Assembly: GCA_013397455.1 (NCBI GenBank)
Contig: VYZB01000330.1
Location: 699,243 to 763,242 of the forward strand
DNA: 64,000 nucleotides
DNA from: Crotophaga sulcirostris
Lineage: Eukaryota; Chordata; Aves; Cuculiformes; Crotophagidae
Reading direction: 5' to 3'
Shown here: one piece after another, positions 48,025 through 59,385 of the stretch
Layout of the letters: the number at the start of each line of letters is the position of its first letter
How positions within the stretch are numbered: the first letter of the stretch is position 1
The notes under the pieces: model-generated
Told to the model about the DNA's origin: nothing
The model's database searches: none
The model's input: the letters and a program-made list of their open reading frames with translations, nothing else
Position numbers and translations under genes: made by a program

Positions 48025-48325
48025 ATCATAGAATCATAGAATCAGAGAATGACCTGAGTTGGAAGGGACCCACAAGGATTATCAAGTCCAACTCCTGTCC
48101 CTGTATAGGACAACCCCAACATTCACACCATGTGTCTGAGGGCATTGTCCAAATGCTTCTTGAATATTGTCAGGTTTAGCACCATGACTGTTTCCCTGGG
48201 GAGCTGTTCCAATGCTCCACCACCCTCTGGGTGAAGAACCTTTTCCTAATACCCAACCAAAACCTCCCCTGACACATCTTCCTGCCATTCCCTTGAGTCC
48301 TATCATTGGTCACCAAGCATCCTGA
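48025..48325 (-). repeat. CR1 LINE 3' fragment (third subfamily)
   Basis: Starts with a good reversed tail, ATCATAGAATCATAGAATCA, then GAGTTGGAAGGGACCCACAA, GGTGAAGAACCTTTTCCTAA, and stops near GTCACCAAGCATCCTGAGG. Minus orientation. The GGACCCACAAGGATTATCAA variant marks another subfamily. Confidence 0.93.
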
Positions 48326-50603
48326 GGTGCTGCTGCCCTTTGCCCTGCTGTAGCCCCAGTGCTGCACCGCAAGTGCAAGGTGGCAGAGCACTGGGGTGAA
48401 GAGTGGGAGGGAAATCAAAAGCTACCAAGTGAGATACACAGAAAGAATACATAAGTTTGGGAAGCAGCACTTCCCTCCTTGTCTGCCACAGCTCCTTACA
48501 GTCCTTTATTCTGAGGCACATCTGTTCGCGTGATCACAGGATGACCTAGAACCTGACCTAGAAAAAGGGAAATTCCATGCTCAATAATATTTTGGGTTTT
48601 GCTTGGGTTGTTCTTCCTTCCGCCAACAAGCAGCTGTGCTGGTCTGACTGAAGGTGACGTTTGACTGCTTCTGAGCAGAAGCGAGCTGCAGGGCCAAATG
48701 TGCCTTAGACTGGTGCTGTGCTGAAGACTGCTGCCAAGGTGGCAGAGTAGCAGCAGCGATGCTTGTCCAGCTTCATCATTCCCCCTCCACCATGTCCCCT
48801 TCCCCATGTCATCCTCTCTGCTGCTGCTTGTGGATGTTATGCGGTGCCATGGGTGGTTGTTTGGTGAACCAGCCTCGGGAACCAATCCAGATGGAGAATA
48901 ATCCACCAGAATAAAACCAAAAGGAACCATTTTCAGTGCCATCCCTTCCTTGGCAGGGTCTGTTGCACAGCTGGAGAGAAACAGCCAGGGGACAGCTTAG
49001 TTCAGCCTGCGCTGCTGCCAAAGAAGACCCCCATGACCCTCAGCCTTTGTTGCGTGAAGCCACAGCCTGAATATGGGCAGTTTCCTCACACCTAAATTAA
49101 TTGTATTCTCATATTTTGTTTCTCAGCATAATCTTTCATTCTGAAGGGAAGGGTGGTAATTTTTCTTGAAATTTCACATTGTTTTGCTAGCAAATGAACT
49201 CGTGTTTGACACAACATCTACCATGTCTGCCAGATCGGCAGGGTTTTCTTTCTTTTCTCTGGCTCTTTTCCTCCTTGATTTTTGGGGTTTTGTTTGTTTT
49301 CCTTCCAGTATTCTCTTAATTTAGACTGGACCCTCCTGTCACAACAAGTCAGCGACTTGCTTTGGGCCAAACAATTTGTACACTAGATTTATTGTCTTCC
49401 TGCCTGGATGTCCATCTTGTAATGTCTTCCGCATCCAAGCCCATCCAAGTTTCTTTCTCTCTTTTCTCCTCTTTCCTTTGAGCTTAGTGTTTTGAAGGAA
49501 GTTGATCAAACTGAGCATTCTTGTGAATTTGAGCTTGGTTGCCAAGAATGTAAGTGATTCATCCCTCTGTAAGGAAAAGGGCTGGCAATAAAACATTCCC
49601 CATTCCTCTTTTTTTTACATGCAAAATACTGTTACTGCTCAAAACAAGCAAATCTTTTTACTCAGAACTAGTGTTACGCTACTAATTGCACGACAACCAG
49701 AATTCTTAACATACCTTTAAGCTCTATTCTTAGAAGAAGGAAATATTACCAGCAGAGGCCTTGAAAGTGATGAGATGTAAATTACAAGCACTAGTGAAGC
49801 ACAATGAATTGATACCTTGCCTCATATCCTTCATATTGTTAACTTACCCTCAGCAGGACCAAATTCCAGCAGTTTTTCCTTAGCGCTTTGTGTCGTGGAT
49901 ATTTTAAGAACCCTTCAGGGAAATGCAAAATAATGTTGGGGGGAAACGTGTTATTTACTTGAATGAGAACAACACAGGAGCTGAAAGGTCTGTTCAGTGA
50001 GGGGAGATTAACATCCCAGGTTGTCCCCTTGTGGCAGTGTTGCTGTGGCAGGACAGGCGCGCGTCCTGCTGCCACTCAGCAAACTCCCTAGGGACCTGCC
50101 ATGACCATGTTCCCTGCGCACGGACACGCCACCTGTGCTGTGCCTGTCTCACCCCTCTTCTGCTACAGTGCTCCAGCAAGCCAAGGTTTTCACACATCCA
50201 TTAGACAGAAAGCCTGGCTTTCTGCACACTCATCCCTAGGAAGTCAAAAGACTTGTTTATATTATGGTTTGAAGAACAAAAAGGTAGTTTGGGATTAAAT
50301 ATGCATTGTTACAGATGGGAAAGCAGGATTCATTCATCTTCTCTGAGAATCTTCTTTTAAAATATATTAGTAAGACAGCATTGCTGTTTGTCATAGCTTT
50401 GGCCTCGCTCCTGGCTGGGCCACAAAACAGTGCACAAAAATATAATTTCCCATTTTTCAGCAGTGTCCCCACAGCCTTGCTCATGTCCCATCATCAGCAC
50501 AAAGGTAGGACTATAACATTTCCACCTGACATTTTTCAACCTACCAAGGACCAGCTGCTTTCAAGTACCTTTTACCATTTATTATCTTTTAACAAGTAGT
50601 TAT
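48326..50603. other. Intergenic, no gene seen
   Basis: About 2.3 kb. The longest frame (48496-48942, minus, 148 codons) has no recognisable domain. T-rich runs lie near 49240-49320. Confidence 0.55.
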
Positions 50604-50888
50604 AGAATGAGGGAGAATGGCTTTAAATTGGAAGGGGAAAGATTCAGATCAGACATTAGGAAGAAATTCTTCACAATGAGGGTGGTGAGGCACTGGAACA
50701 GGTTGCCCAGGGAAGCTGTGGATGCCCCCTCCTTGGAAGTGTTCAAGGCCAGGTTGGATGGGGCCTTGAGCAGCCTGGGGTGCTGGGAGGTGTCCCTGCC
50801 TATGGCAGGGGGGTTGGAACTGGATGGTCTTTAAAGTCCCTTCCAACCCAAACCATTTTATGATTCTATGATTCTATGATTCTATGAT
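50604..50888 (+). repeat. CR1 LINE 3' fragment, well preserved
   Basis: Plus-oriented CR1 of about 285 bp ending in three perfect ATTCTATG units. Frame 50607-50834 is an intact ORF2 C-terminus ([40 protein letters not shown]) without a stop until after the usual end. It is probably one of the younger copies here. Confidence 0.97.
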
Positions 50889-52555
50889 CTCTGCCAGCTA
50901 GTCTCTGATAAACCCCCCTCACAACCCTGATCCTGATGGTCAGGATCCTGGGATTGCTGTCCCAACAAGAAACCATGACTCGTTTAAGCAACCTGAAGAA
51001 ACTGTAAAACCTCCTGCAGTTCAGCTGTCAGCATTCAGTGTGTGAAGAGATAAAGGAGCTGTACAACTCACACTCCATAGAGAGCTGGAGCAGGATAAGC
51101 TTCAGGGCCCCCAGATGCAGGTGCATAGCCCATTCTTGGTGGCCTTCCACCACGGACACCACCAAAAATTACTGACTTAAGTAAAAGCTGTCAAAGAATG
51201 TGGGATGAAAAACTGTTCATCCAAATCTGGATATTGCTGAGTGCAAGATGGAGCAAGAACTTCTCCATGATTGACCAAATATTTCATCTGGCATCTAAAT
51301 ATAAAATTATGAAAAATGTATAACATCTTCATACACCAAATCATTTGTATCTGGTGGGCATAGTTCAACCACAAGCTATGCTAATACAAATACACAAATC
51401 TTCCCATTTCATTTGCTGTCCAGGATGGAGGAACATTCATGAACCTCTCATTCCAACAAATCTTCATGGTTTCTAATGAGAAACGATTCACTAATTACTT
51501 CTACAGTGTTCATTTCATATTTGGTCTTGGCTAAAATCCTTTCTGAATCTCCTTCATGTTACTGGCTGAAGCACGTTTGATCAGTAGCTCCAAATTGGCT
51601 TGGCTGAACCCAGACCCAAGTCTGAAACAAGTGATCAGTAGCCAGGCTGTACTTTAGCAGCACTTTAAGATCTGGCACATACATCAGAATTTACGCGTAA
51701 GAATTTATCAGTAACTGTGCCCTTTGTTCTTAATATTTCACTTTTATATTGTCAAACATCTGTGCTTAGCTAATCATTTGTCTCTAACAGGCAGGTACCT
51801 CTAGTAATAGAATTTTTTCAATTACTGTATTTGAGAGTTTCACCTTTCATATAATGGTGTCTCTTTTTTTCTAGTATTTGTTTCATTGATCTCTTTTTTA
51901 AAGCAATGTTAAGTGATTTAAAAATCTGAACACCTGCATTAAATTGCTGTATCAGCTGGTAATTATTATGCCTTTGCATTCCTCAAGCCCAGATAGAACA
52001 TCAGAGCATATTTTATCTTGCTTCATATTGAACAAATCTAATCTATGGCATGTAGAAAAGCATTTGTCTTGCTCTTCTATGCCCTGAAGTTTTACAGAAA
52101 CAAGTCTGAATTATTCTGAACTTTGTAATAGAGGTAACAAAGCATAAAGCTTACTATGAAGTAGTGTCAACCTAAGGTCTCTTTTTTTTTTTTTTCCAAA
52201 TCAAATCCACTTCTTTTTAAATAGTTTCTTTCTTTCCCCTTTCGTATTTGCAAGAATTTCCCCCTGGCAGTTCTGTGAGGCACTTATTTACTTTTTTGGA
52301 GTGCTTTCTTACACATCTTGTGAACCCAAAAAAAGAGCACTGCTCACGGCAATCTGAAATGCCAGTGTCTGTCACACTGTTACATAAAATGTCATATCAT
52401 ACAGCTTGTCATTTGGAAGCAGCAGCTGCTGGACAGATGTAATTTTCCGACTCCAGCTGGACCACTGCAAGAGGACGACCATTAGCACCATCTTATCTGG
52501 CCCACTGATGTGCCAGCACAGCCACCTGTGTGAGCAGTTCCTTGCCCATTCTAGG
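50889..52555. other. Intergenic, no gene seen
   Basis: About 1.7 kb. A small perfect hairpin (8-bp arms GATCCTGA and TCAGGATC, 3-nt loop) lies at 50929-50947. A run of about 16 T lies near 52181-52196. Confidence 0.55.
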
Positions 52556-53084
52556 TGTGAGACAACACCTCAAATACTGTGTTCGGTTTTGGGCCCCTCA
52601 CTACAAGAAAGACATTGAGGTACTGGAGCGTGTCCAGAGAAGGGCAACAAAGCTGATGAGGGGGCTGGAGAACAAGTCCTATGAGGAGCGGCTGAGGGAA
52701 CTGGGACTGTTTAGCCTGGAGGAGAGAAGGCTGAGGGGAGACCTCATCACTGTCTACAACTCCCTGAAAGGAGGTTGTAGCGAGGTGGGTGTTGGTCTCT
52801 TCTCCCAAGTGACAGGTGATGGGACGAGAGGAAACGGCCTCAATTTGCACCAGGGGAGGTTCAGATTAGACATCAGGAAAAATTTCTTCACCAAAAAGGG
52901 TTGTCAGGCACTGGCAGAGGCTGCCCAGGAAGGGGCTTGAGTCCCCATCCCTGGAGGTATTGAAAAGACAGGTAGATGACAGGTAGATTTCTCAGGGATA
53001 TGGTTTAGTAGTGGACAGGTACAGTTGGACTCGATGATCTTAAAGATCTTTTCCAACCAGGCAACTCAGATTCTCTGATTCTAA
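52556..53084 (+). repeat. CR1 LINE 3' fragment with ORF2 C-terminus
   Basis: Plus-oriented CR1 of about 530 bp from GTGAGACAACACCTCAAATA to the tail GATTCTCTGATTCT. The frame 52530-52940 reads through conserved ORF2 blocks ([49 protein letters not shown]) and then goes out of frame. It belongs to the subfamily of 34065 and 63501. Confidence 0.96.
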
Positions 53085-54289
53085 GAGCAACAGGATTATT
53101 GCAGACGAGTTAAGTCTTTACTAACCTGTGCCATTGTTGTAAGCCTCCGGAGAGCTTATCGTGACCAGCCCTGCTAAGAGACCTGACAGAGACAGTAAAG
53201 GCAGCACTGTGGTAAGGAACAGCAACAAATGGAAAAGCCATGACTTCTTCCCTTGAACCCCTTGGCTGCAATGTGCATGCCTGTTCATGCCCTTGCAGTT
53301 TGTTCATCTATAACCCCAATGTGCCTCCGATGCTCTGCAGCAAGACTTCATAGAGTTGCAAAAAAATCGCCTTCCAATTTCCCCAGCACCTTTTGCCACA
53401 TGTAAAATGGAATACAATACAGCTGATAACAATAGTCAACAGTACCTAGAAAGATTATTCTTTCTTGGTAAAAGGAATAGGCGTGCACAAATCTTCTATC
53501 AACATTTCTTTCACAGCTATTGTGATCTGGGGAGCCAAAGTGGTTCTGCCTTCCATTAATCCTACAGGACATTCTGTTTTACTGGCACCATTCCCACCAC
53601 TATCATTAAGATTATGTCAGTGTTTCCACTAAGCACTGTGTCTCTGAAGAGCTTACGGTAACCAAGCTGTCAGAATTCATTCTGGGCTCAAACCTCACAT
53701 ATTGTAAATTCCAAATGACGGACATTTCCTTTCCTTAAAAAACATAGAGTGAATTGACATTGCAATACGTATAATTTAGCGTTCATAAAACAATTTGGTT
53801 TTATATTGAACTATTCAAAATGTTGCAGGTAATTCATTGCAGCTAGAACACTTTGTTCATAAGTGGCCTCTCAAGTGGAAAAAAAACAAACAAACCCACA
53901 GAAAAAGTTACAGAATTGTGTTTTCTGACCTGCACAATGAGCTACAAAAGATATTTCTGTAATGTAGCTGGGCTGTCTCCGGGTGCTAAGGCTTTGTTTT
54001 GTGCTTGACAAGGCTTGCCACATGGAACTACTTATTTTGGAGGGAAGCTTTACAATGATGCTTCTGGAGGCAGGACACATGTAAAGGCTTACATGACATC
54101 AACCTTTGTTATGAAGCATACAGCAGTGCTCTCACAAACCTTCCGTGGGGCTCTGTAAGCCCCAGAATAAAGTCAAATAAAACATGACTTGTGCTGTGGC
54201 TGGCAAGAGAGGATTTTTTTATCAACAGCTCTGCCATCATTAAAAAAACCGGTGTGAAGTACCACAGACATGGGGTGATTCTTTGTGTT
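53085..54289. other. Intergenic, no gene seen
   Basis: About 1.2 kb of unique-looking AT-leaning sequence with only short frames and no recognised repeat. Confidence 0.55.
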
Positions 54290-54395
54290 CATAGAATCAT
54301 AGCATCATCCAATTGGACAAGACCTTTGAGATCATCGGGTCCAGCCATTCCTATCTAATTACTAAACCATGTCCCTGAGGAATTCATCTATTAAG
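54290..54395 (-). repeat. CR1 LINE 3' fragment, short
   Basis: Antisense CR1 end: CATAGAATCATAGCATCATC, AAGACCTTTGAGATCATCGG, ACTAAACCATGTCCCTGAG. About 105 bp, severely 5'-truncated. Confidence 0.88.
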
Positions 54396-55744
54396 ACTCT
54401 GCATCCTGGGGCAGAAAACAGAGAAGCAACTATCTGTTGTGGGTGTGCAGGATCTATCTTTATCCATCGACTATTTTCAAGAGGAACTGTGTGCGCCACA
54501 GACTGGAAACTTCTAGAGATGTATGGCAGGCTGAAGAGCAGCATAGCCAGGGAGCTGCATATAAAATATACTTACTTCGGTATACTCGGCCAGATCCCTT
54601 GGAATTTTCTACTTTAGGAGAAAAAGCTTGAGTCTTTTAATATTATTCTTCTATGGGAAGAGAAAAGAACAGATACTTTGGGGAAGATACTGGAATATCC
54701 ATCAATCTAAGCTGTTAATGCTTATTCGTGGAAATATTCCCACAAAGAATGAGTGGTATCCAACGGAGACATCCCCTTCTTAGACTTCCATATCGTGTTC
54801 ACGGCTGGTCTCATATTAATCCAGGAAACAGCAAGGGAAGGTATTTGTCTGCCCAGGAAACGTAGAAGACAATATTAAGGACATCTCTTCCAGATGGTGA
54901 TGTTGTGAAGGAACAAGCTGGCTTTGCCATGTGGGGCATTTGGAGGATAAAGCTGCTGCCCTCAGAGCAGCCAGCGCGGGGGCCACAGGATAGGCAGCCT
55001 TTGTCTTCCCAGGGCAAACTGGTTTGCAGCTTCCCAGTGAAGGAAAACTGGGAAACAGAGCTACAAGGGAGCAAGGCAGGGACCCATGCTATTGACCTAA
55101 CAATTTGCAGCGAATTACAGGCTGGCAAACTTCTGATGTTAGTTGTCCTCTCTTATAAAACACATCTCATACACAAATTTAAAAATTTCCACTTATTGCA
55201 ATGACAACCCTGCTATTCCTTCCTTACAGTGTCCAAACATTTCTGTACTGAGTTAATTTAATACAAACAGTAGGGGTGGAAATCAAGAATCTATGGTAGA
55301 GTATTACTCAAGTTATAAAAGCAGTTTATTACTCTATTGTGTGTCTAAAATTTCTGGAACATTGTAGCAGATGTATTTTATAGAGAAATGACAACACATT
55401 TTAATGAAATCCAGGTTTAAATTCTGGCAACATTTCCTCCTTAATTTTATATTTTGTAACTGAGTCTACTACCCTACTAGGAAAAATCAATAGAATATTT
55501 AGTACATCTCACTATCACACCTTCACGTGTATTTGTATCAAAAAGAAAATAACTCTGCATGATAGACCAGGACTTACTTTTTCTTTACCTGAAACTAAAT
55601 TCCGTCTTCCTCTGCTGACAATTCCATGGTCCAGTTTGTTCTGGTCTCTTCCAGGTGAAATTCAAGCAGTCATTACAATTTTTACTGGACCTCTCTTGCA
55701 TAACACATACTCTTTTGTTGATTTAGATTGCACACAATTTTAAT
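54396..55744. other. Intergenic, no gene seen
   Basis: About 1.35 kb without a recognised gene or repeat. The frames at 54811-55128 and 54905-55204 overlap on opposite strands and look like chance. Confidence 0.55.
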
Positions 55745-56330
55745 CATGGAATCACACAATGGTTTGGGTTGGAAGGGACATTTTTTACTGCCTTCCATCA
55801 GGAATATATACACAGTGATAGGATCCGCCTGAGCTGACCTTAAAGACCATCCAGTTCCAATCCCCCTCCCATGGGCAGGGACAACTCCCACCACCCCAGG
55901 CTGCTCAAGGTCCCATCCAACCTGGCCTTGAACACTCCCAGTGAGGGGGCATCCACAGCTTCCCTGGGCAACCTGTGCCAGTGTCTCACCACCCTCATTG
56001 TGAAGAATTTGGTCTTAATGTCTAATGTAAATGCTCCCCCTTCCAATTTAAAGCCATTCCCCATCGTCCTGTCACTACCTGCCCTTGTAAAAAGTCCCTC
56101 CCCAGCCTTCCTGTAGCCCCTTCAGGTACTGGAAGGCTGCTCTAAGGTCTCCCCAGAGCCTTCTCTTCTCCAGGCTGAACAACCCCAACTCTCTCAGCCT
56201 GTCCTCATAGCAGAGGTGCTCCAGCCTCTCTGATCATCTTCGTGGCCTTCCCTGGACCCACTCCAACAGTTCCATATCCTTCTTATGTTGGGGATTCCAG
56301 AACTGGACACAATACTTAAGTTAGGGTCTC
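55745..56330 (-). repeat. Mosaic CR1 LINE copy
   Basis: Antisense CR1 starting ATCATGGAATCACACAATGG. After GGAAGGGA it is interrupted by about 58 bp (ATTTTTTACTGCCTTCCATC to CGCCTGAGCT) that belong to an older CR1 subfamily, then it resumes at GACCTTAAAGACCATCCAG. It runs to about CACAATTTTGCACCAGGCTG. The same interruption with the same left junction occurs at 57448. Confidence 0.93.
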
Positions 56331-57447
56331 ACAATTTTGCACCAGGCTGGCCTAAAGTGCTGTGGACCCTCTCCTTCCTCACAGTGCTAAGGAGACACGG
56401 ATAGAGTCACATCCTGTGCCCCTTATCGGTGCCCACTGTGGGAAGCAGCACCCTAAGGAAAAAACATGAAGAGCCCCACTGTTCCCAGATCCCATGCCCA
56501 GACCTGTTGCAGAGCACCGGAGCACCATAGACATCATCCTGAATCCCTTGCACACCCAGATGCATCAGGTACAAGTTAGATACCCAATATTAGTTTGTCT
56601 CTGCAGACTATGGATAAATCACAGTTTGGGTTTTTTTTATTTTAAATATAGTTTAGTCAAATATATTTGCTTTATGAGATCACTTCTGACAGAGGAGCAA
56701 GGATCTCTGCCAGATTGTGTTTCTGTCTCAAAAGTATGTGGATGCTGCAAGTTTTCAGACAAAGCACTTTAGGTATTTAAAACAAACAGAAAACAATAGA
56801 ACTGTGAGTGCTAACACTCATGTGCCCAATATTATTCTCAGAAAGATTTTTTTCCTGAAACTGAACAAATAAAAAAAGCATCCTGAGGGGGCTCTTTCAG
56901 GAAACACCTGATGTGGAATAGTTCCACCCAGAATCGTAACATTTGGCGACATCACAAACAACTTCAAACAAGGTCTTACACTGGCAAGCACGAGGCAGCC
57001 TGTGTCCAAGGCTCACCAGTGGCTCTGCCGTGCGTGCCATGCCTGTGTCCTGTTGCGTGCGCAAGGCTGAGCAGGCTGATCGCTGCTACAGTCGCGTTAA
57101 TGGTTAAAACATCTTACAATATTGTATAATAGTAAATCATCTTCAAAGTGTTGTAATTAACTTGTGGTCCTTCTGATGACTTGAGAAAAGAAAAAAACAT
57201 GCAAGTAATTTATGCACAGGTATAGATTCCTCCCAGGCAGTCAAGTCCCGGCACTCCTGAACTGGGATACAGCCTCGGGGTCTCTGCATGCTTTACACAC
57301 GCAGCAAACGGAGTCCTTTCATCCACTGCAGACTAAGAGCCCTCTCCTGCCAGTCTTTACCACACTGACTCATTCGCCTGCTGGTTCACATGCAAGTTGA
57401 ACAAAAACACAGAAGCCAAACAGTTGCAGCGTATTTTGTGAGGCCAA
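56331..57447. other. Intergenic, no gene seen
   Basis: About 1.1 kb between two mosaic CR1 clusters. No gene or further repeat was recognised. Confidence 0.55.
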
Positions 57448-57621
57448 ATCATAGAACCGTAGACTGGTTTGGGCTGGAAGGGACATTTTTTACTGCCTCC
57501 CATCAGGAACTAATACATGGTGATAGGATCCTCCTGAGCTCTCTCTCAAGGCTGAACAGTCCCAACTCTCTCAGCCTCTCCTTGTCTAACAGACATTCCC
57601 ATCCCTTAGCCATCCCATTAA
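57448..57621 (-). repeat. CR1 3' tip fused to an older CR1 fragment
   Basis: ATCATAGAACCGTAGACTGG to GGAAGGGA (57448-57484) is a CR1 3' tip. It is joined directly to antisense internal sequence of an older CR1 (CATCAGGAACTAATACATGG, GATAGGATCCTCCTGAGCTC, GAACAGTCCCAACTCTCTC). The junction is the same as in the 55745 copy. Confidence 0.85.
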
Positions 57622-58236
57622 GATTTTTTTATGCTGTATTATTATAGCCTTCCTCTACTGCTCAGATAATTTTCATAGAATCACCATAGAATCAGAGAAT
57701 GGTTTGGGCTGGACGGACCTTAAAGATTATCCAATTCCAACACCCCTGCTGTGGGCAGGGACACCTTCCACCAGATCAGGTTGCTCAGAGTCCCATCCAG
57801 CCTGGCCTTGAACACCTCCAAGGATGGGGCATTCACGACTTCTCTGGGCAACCTGTTCCAGTGCCTCACCATCCTCACAGAGAAAAAATTCTTCGTAATA
57901 TCTCTTCTGAATCTCCCCTCTTTCAGCTTAAAACTGTTCCCCCTTTTCCTATCCCTGCACTCCCTGATAAAGATACCCTCCCCGGCTTTCCTGTAGGCCC
58001 CCTTTAAGTACTAGAAGGCTTCTCCGAGGTCTCCCTGGCCCTCTGATCATCTTCTTGACCCTCCTCTGGACTTGCTTAAACATGTCCTTCCTGTGCTGCA
58101 AACTCCAGGATTGAGTGCAGTACTCCAGGTGAGGTCTCACAAGAGCAGAGTAGAGCAGGAGAATCCTCTCCCTTGACCTGCTGGTCACACTTCTTTCGAT
58201 ACAGCCCAAGGTACGGTTGGTTTTCTCGGCTGCAAG
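57485..58236. repeat. Left arm of an inverted duplication
   Basis: This arm, containing an older CR1 piece, a ~50 bp non-CR1 linker (57622-57672) and a younger CR1, recurs in inverted order at 61595-62411. The linker and the nesting order are shared, so this is more than two independent insertions of one family. By eye the arms look about 85-90 percent alike. Confidence 0.8.
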
Positions 58237-58662
58237 ACCAGACTGCCACGATTTCTCAAATATAATGGATAGTGGTTTAGCAGTTTTATCTGCCAGTTCC
58301 CTCAGGACCCATGGATGCATCCTGTCAGGTCACGTGGACTTGTGCACCTTCAGGTTCTTTATATGGTTTCGCACCTGATCCTCTCCTACAGTGGGCAGTT
58401 CTACAATCTCCCAGTCCGTGCCTTTGCCTTCTGTGCCTTGGGCAGTGTGGCTTAAGCCCTTGTTCAGGACTGAGGCAAAAAAGTCTTTGAGCACCTCAAC
58501 CTTCCCCATATCTTGGGTAACCAGGTCTCCAGTTTCCTCGGGAGAGGGCCTACATTCTCCCCAGTCTTCCTTTTATCACAGACATACCTATAAACGTTTT
58601 TCTTGTTGCCCTTGATATCCTTGGCCAGATTTAATTCTACCAGAGCTTTAGCTTTTCTAACC
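57673..58662 (-). repeat. CR1 LINE, ~1 kb, internally deleted
   Basis: The longest CR1 copy here. From the left it has the reversed tail (CATAGAATCACCATAGAATC), the 3' region and the ORF2 C-terminus. After about 58240 it jumps to a much more 5' part of ORF2 (blocks such as VLRELADKTAKPLSIIFEKS and, further right, [12 protein letters not shown]), ending near GCTTTTCTAACCT. The reverse-transcriptase core between these is missing. Confidence 0.95.
57949..58320 (-). pseudogene. CR1 ORF2 remnant with reverse-transcriptase deletion
   Basis: This 123-codon frame starts with CR1 ORF2 sequence from just before the RT domain (MHPWVLRELADKTAKPLSII, then FEKSWQSG). It passes directly to residues from after the RT (CIERSVTSRSRERILLLYSA, then LVRPHLEYC). 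The palm motifs, including the catalytic Asp pair, are deleted. The join keeps the frame, then the frame degrades. It cannot make an active transposition protein. Confidence 0.9.
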
Positions 58663-59323
58663 TAAATAATCTCAGTTTGAAATAGGACAATGAATAAGAA
58701 CTGAAGCTTTAAAGAAAACTATTATTTCCTATCAGCACTACAGGGTTCTTGAAATCTACACTAACTTTGGTGCAAACCACAGGAAATTAAAATACTGTAA
58801 CAAAATCTACTGCACATGAAGCATTCAGAACATAAAATGGATCTGTGATGCTAAACGTGACATAAAACTTAAGAAACATCACCAATCGTCTGCAAAGAAA
58901 ATGTGATGGCATTGTTACACCACCTGTTAGAGTGGGTTTGCAGTAGAAGCCCCATTCAATCTGAGGCTTTGCTCACTGGGCTGATTGTAAAGATGTTTGT
59001 AAGATGATTGCGCTGTTGCCGAACCTTCCTCAATCAACATAAAGACCAAGTCCTCTGTCAGAAACATCTGATGGTACAGACATAAAGCCATGCAAAATTA
59101 AGGAGTGGGATGTAGTCCTGGTTAGGAAGAACTCACAAATGTAGCCAATAAGCCAGAGATCCTACCTTGGGAACCTGAAAACAGCCCGCTGCAAAGGGTG
59201 AAGCTAATTCACCTTCTCTGAACTGAGATTTGATAGACTCATGGGCCTGAAATGTTCAGAGTTCCTGGTTCTGGCCATCTGTTACAATTTTTCTAGTTTC
59301 CTGGAGGTTTGCCTCGATGGTTG
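58663..59323. other. Intergenic, no gene seen
   Basis: About 660 bp of unique sequence inside the spacer of the inverted duplication. Nothing was recognised. Confidence 0.55.
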
Positions 59324-59385
59324 ATATCACAGTATTACAAGATTGGAAAGGACCTCTGAGATCATCGAGTCCAAATCGAGTCCCA
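59324..59385 (-). repeat. CR1 LINE 3' tip, very short
   Basis: ATATCACAGTATTACAAGAT, TGGAAAGGACCTCTGAGATC and ATCGAGTCC form the antisense end of the CR1 subfamily seen at 20320 and 20987. Only about 60 bp. Confidence 0.85.

Noticed and set aside
50929..50947. A perfect 8-bp hairpin with a 3-nt loop.
   Set aside because: Bacterial-type terminators are not expected here. A hairpin this short in vertebrate intergenic DNA is not informative.
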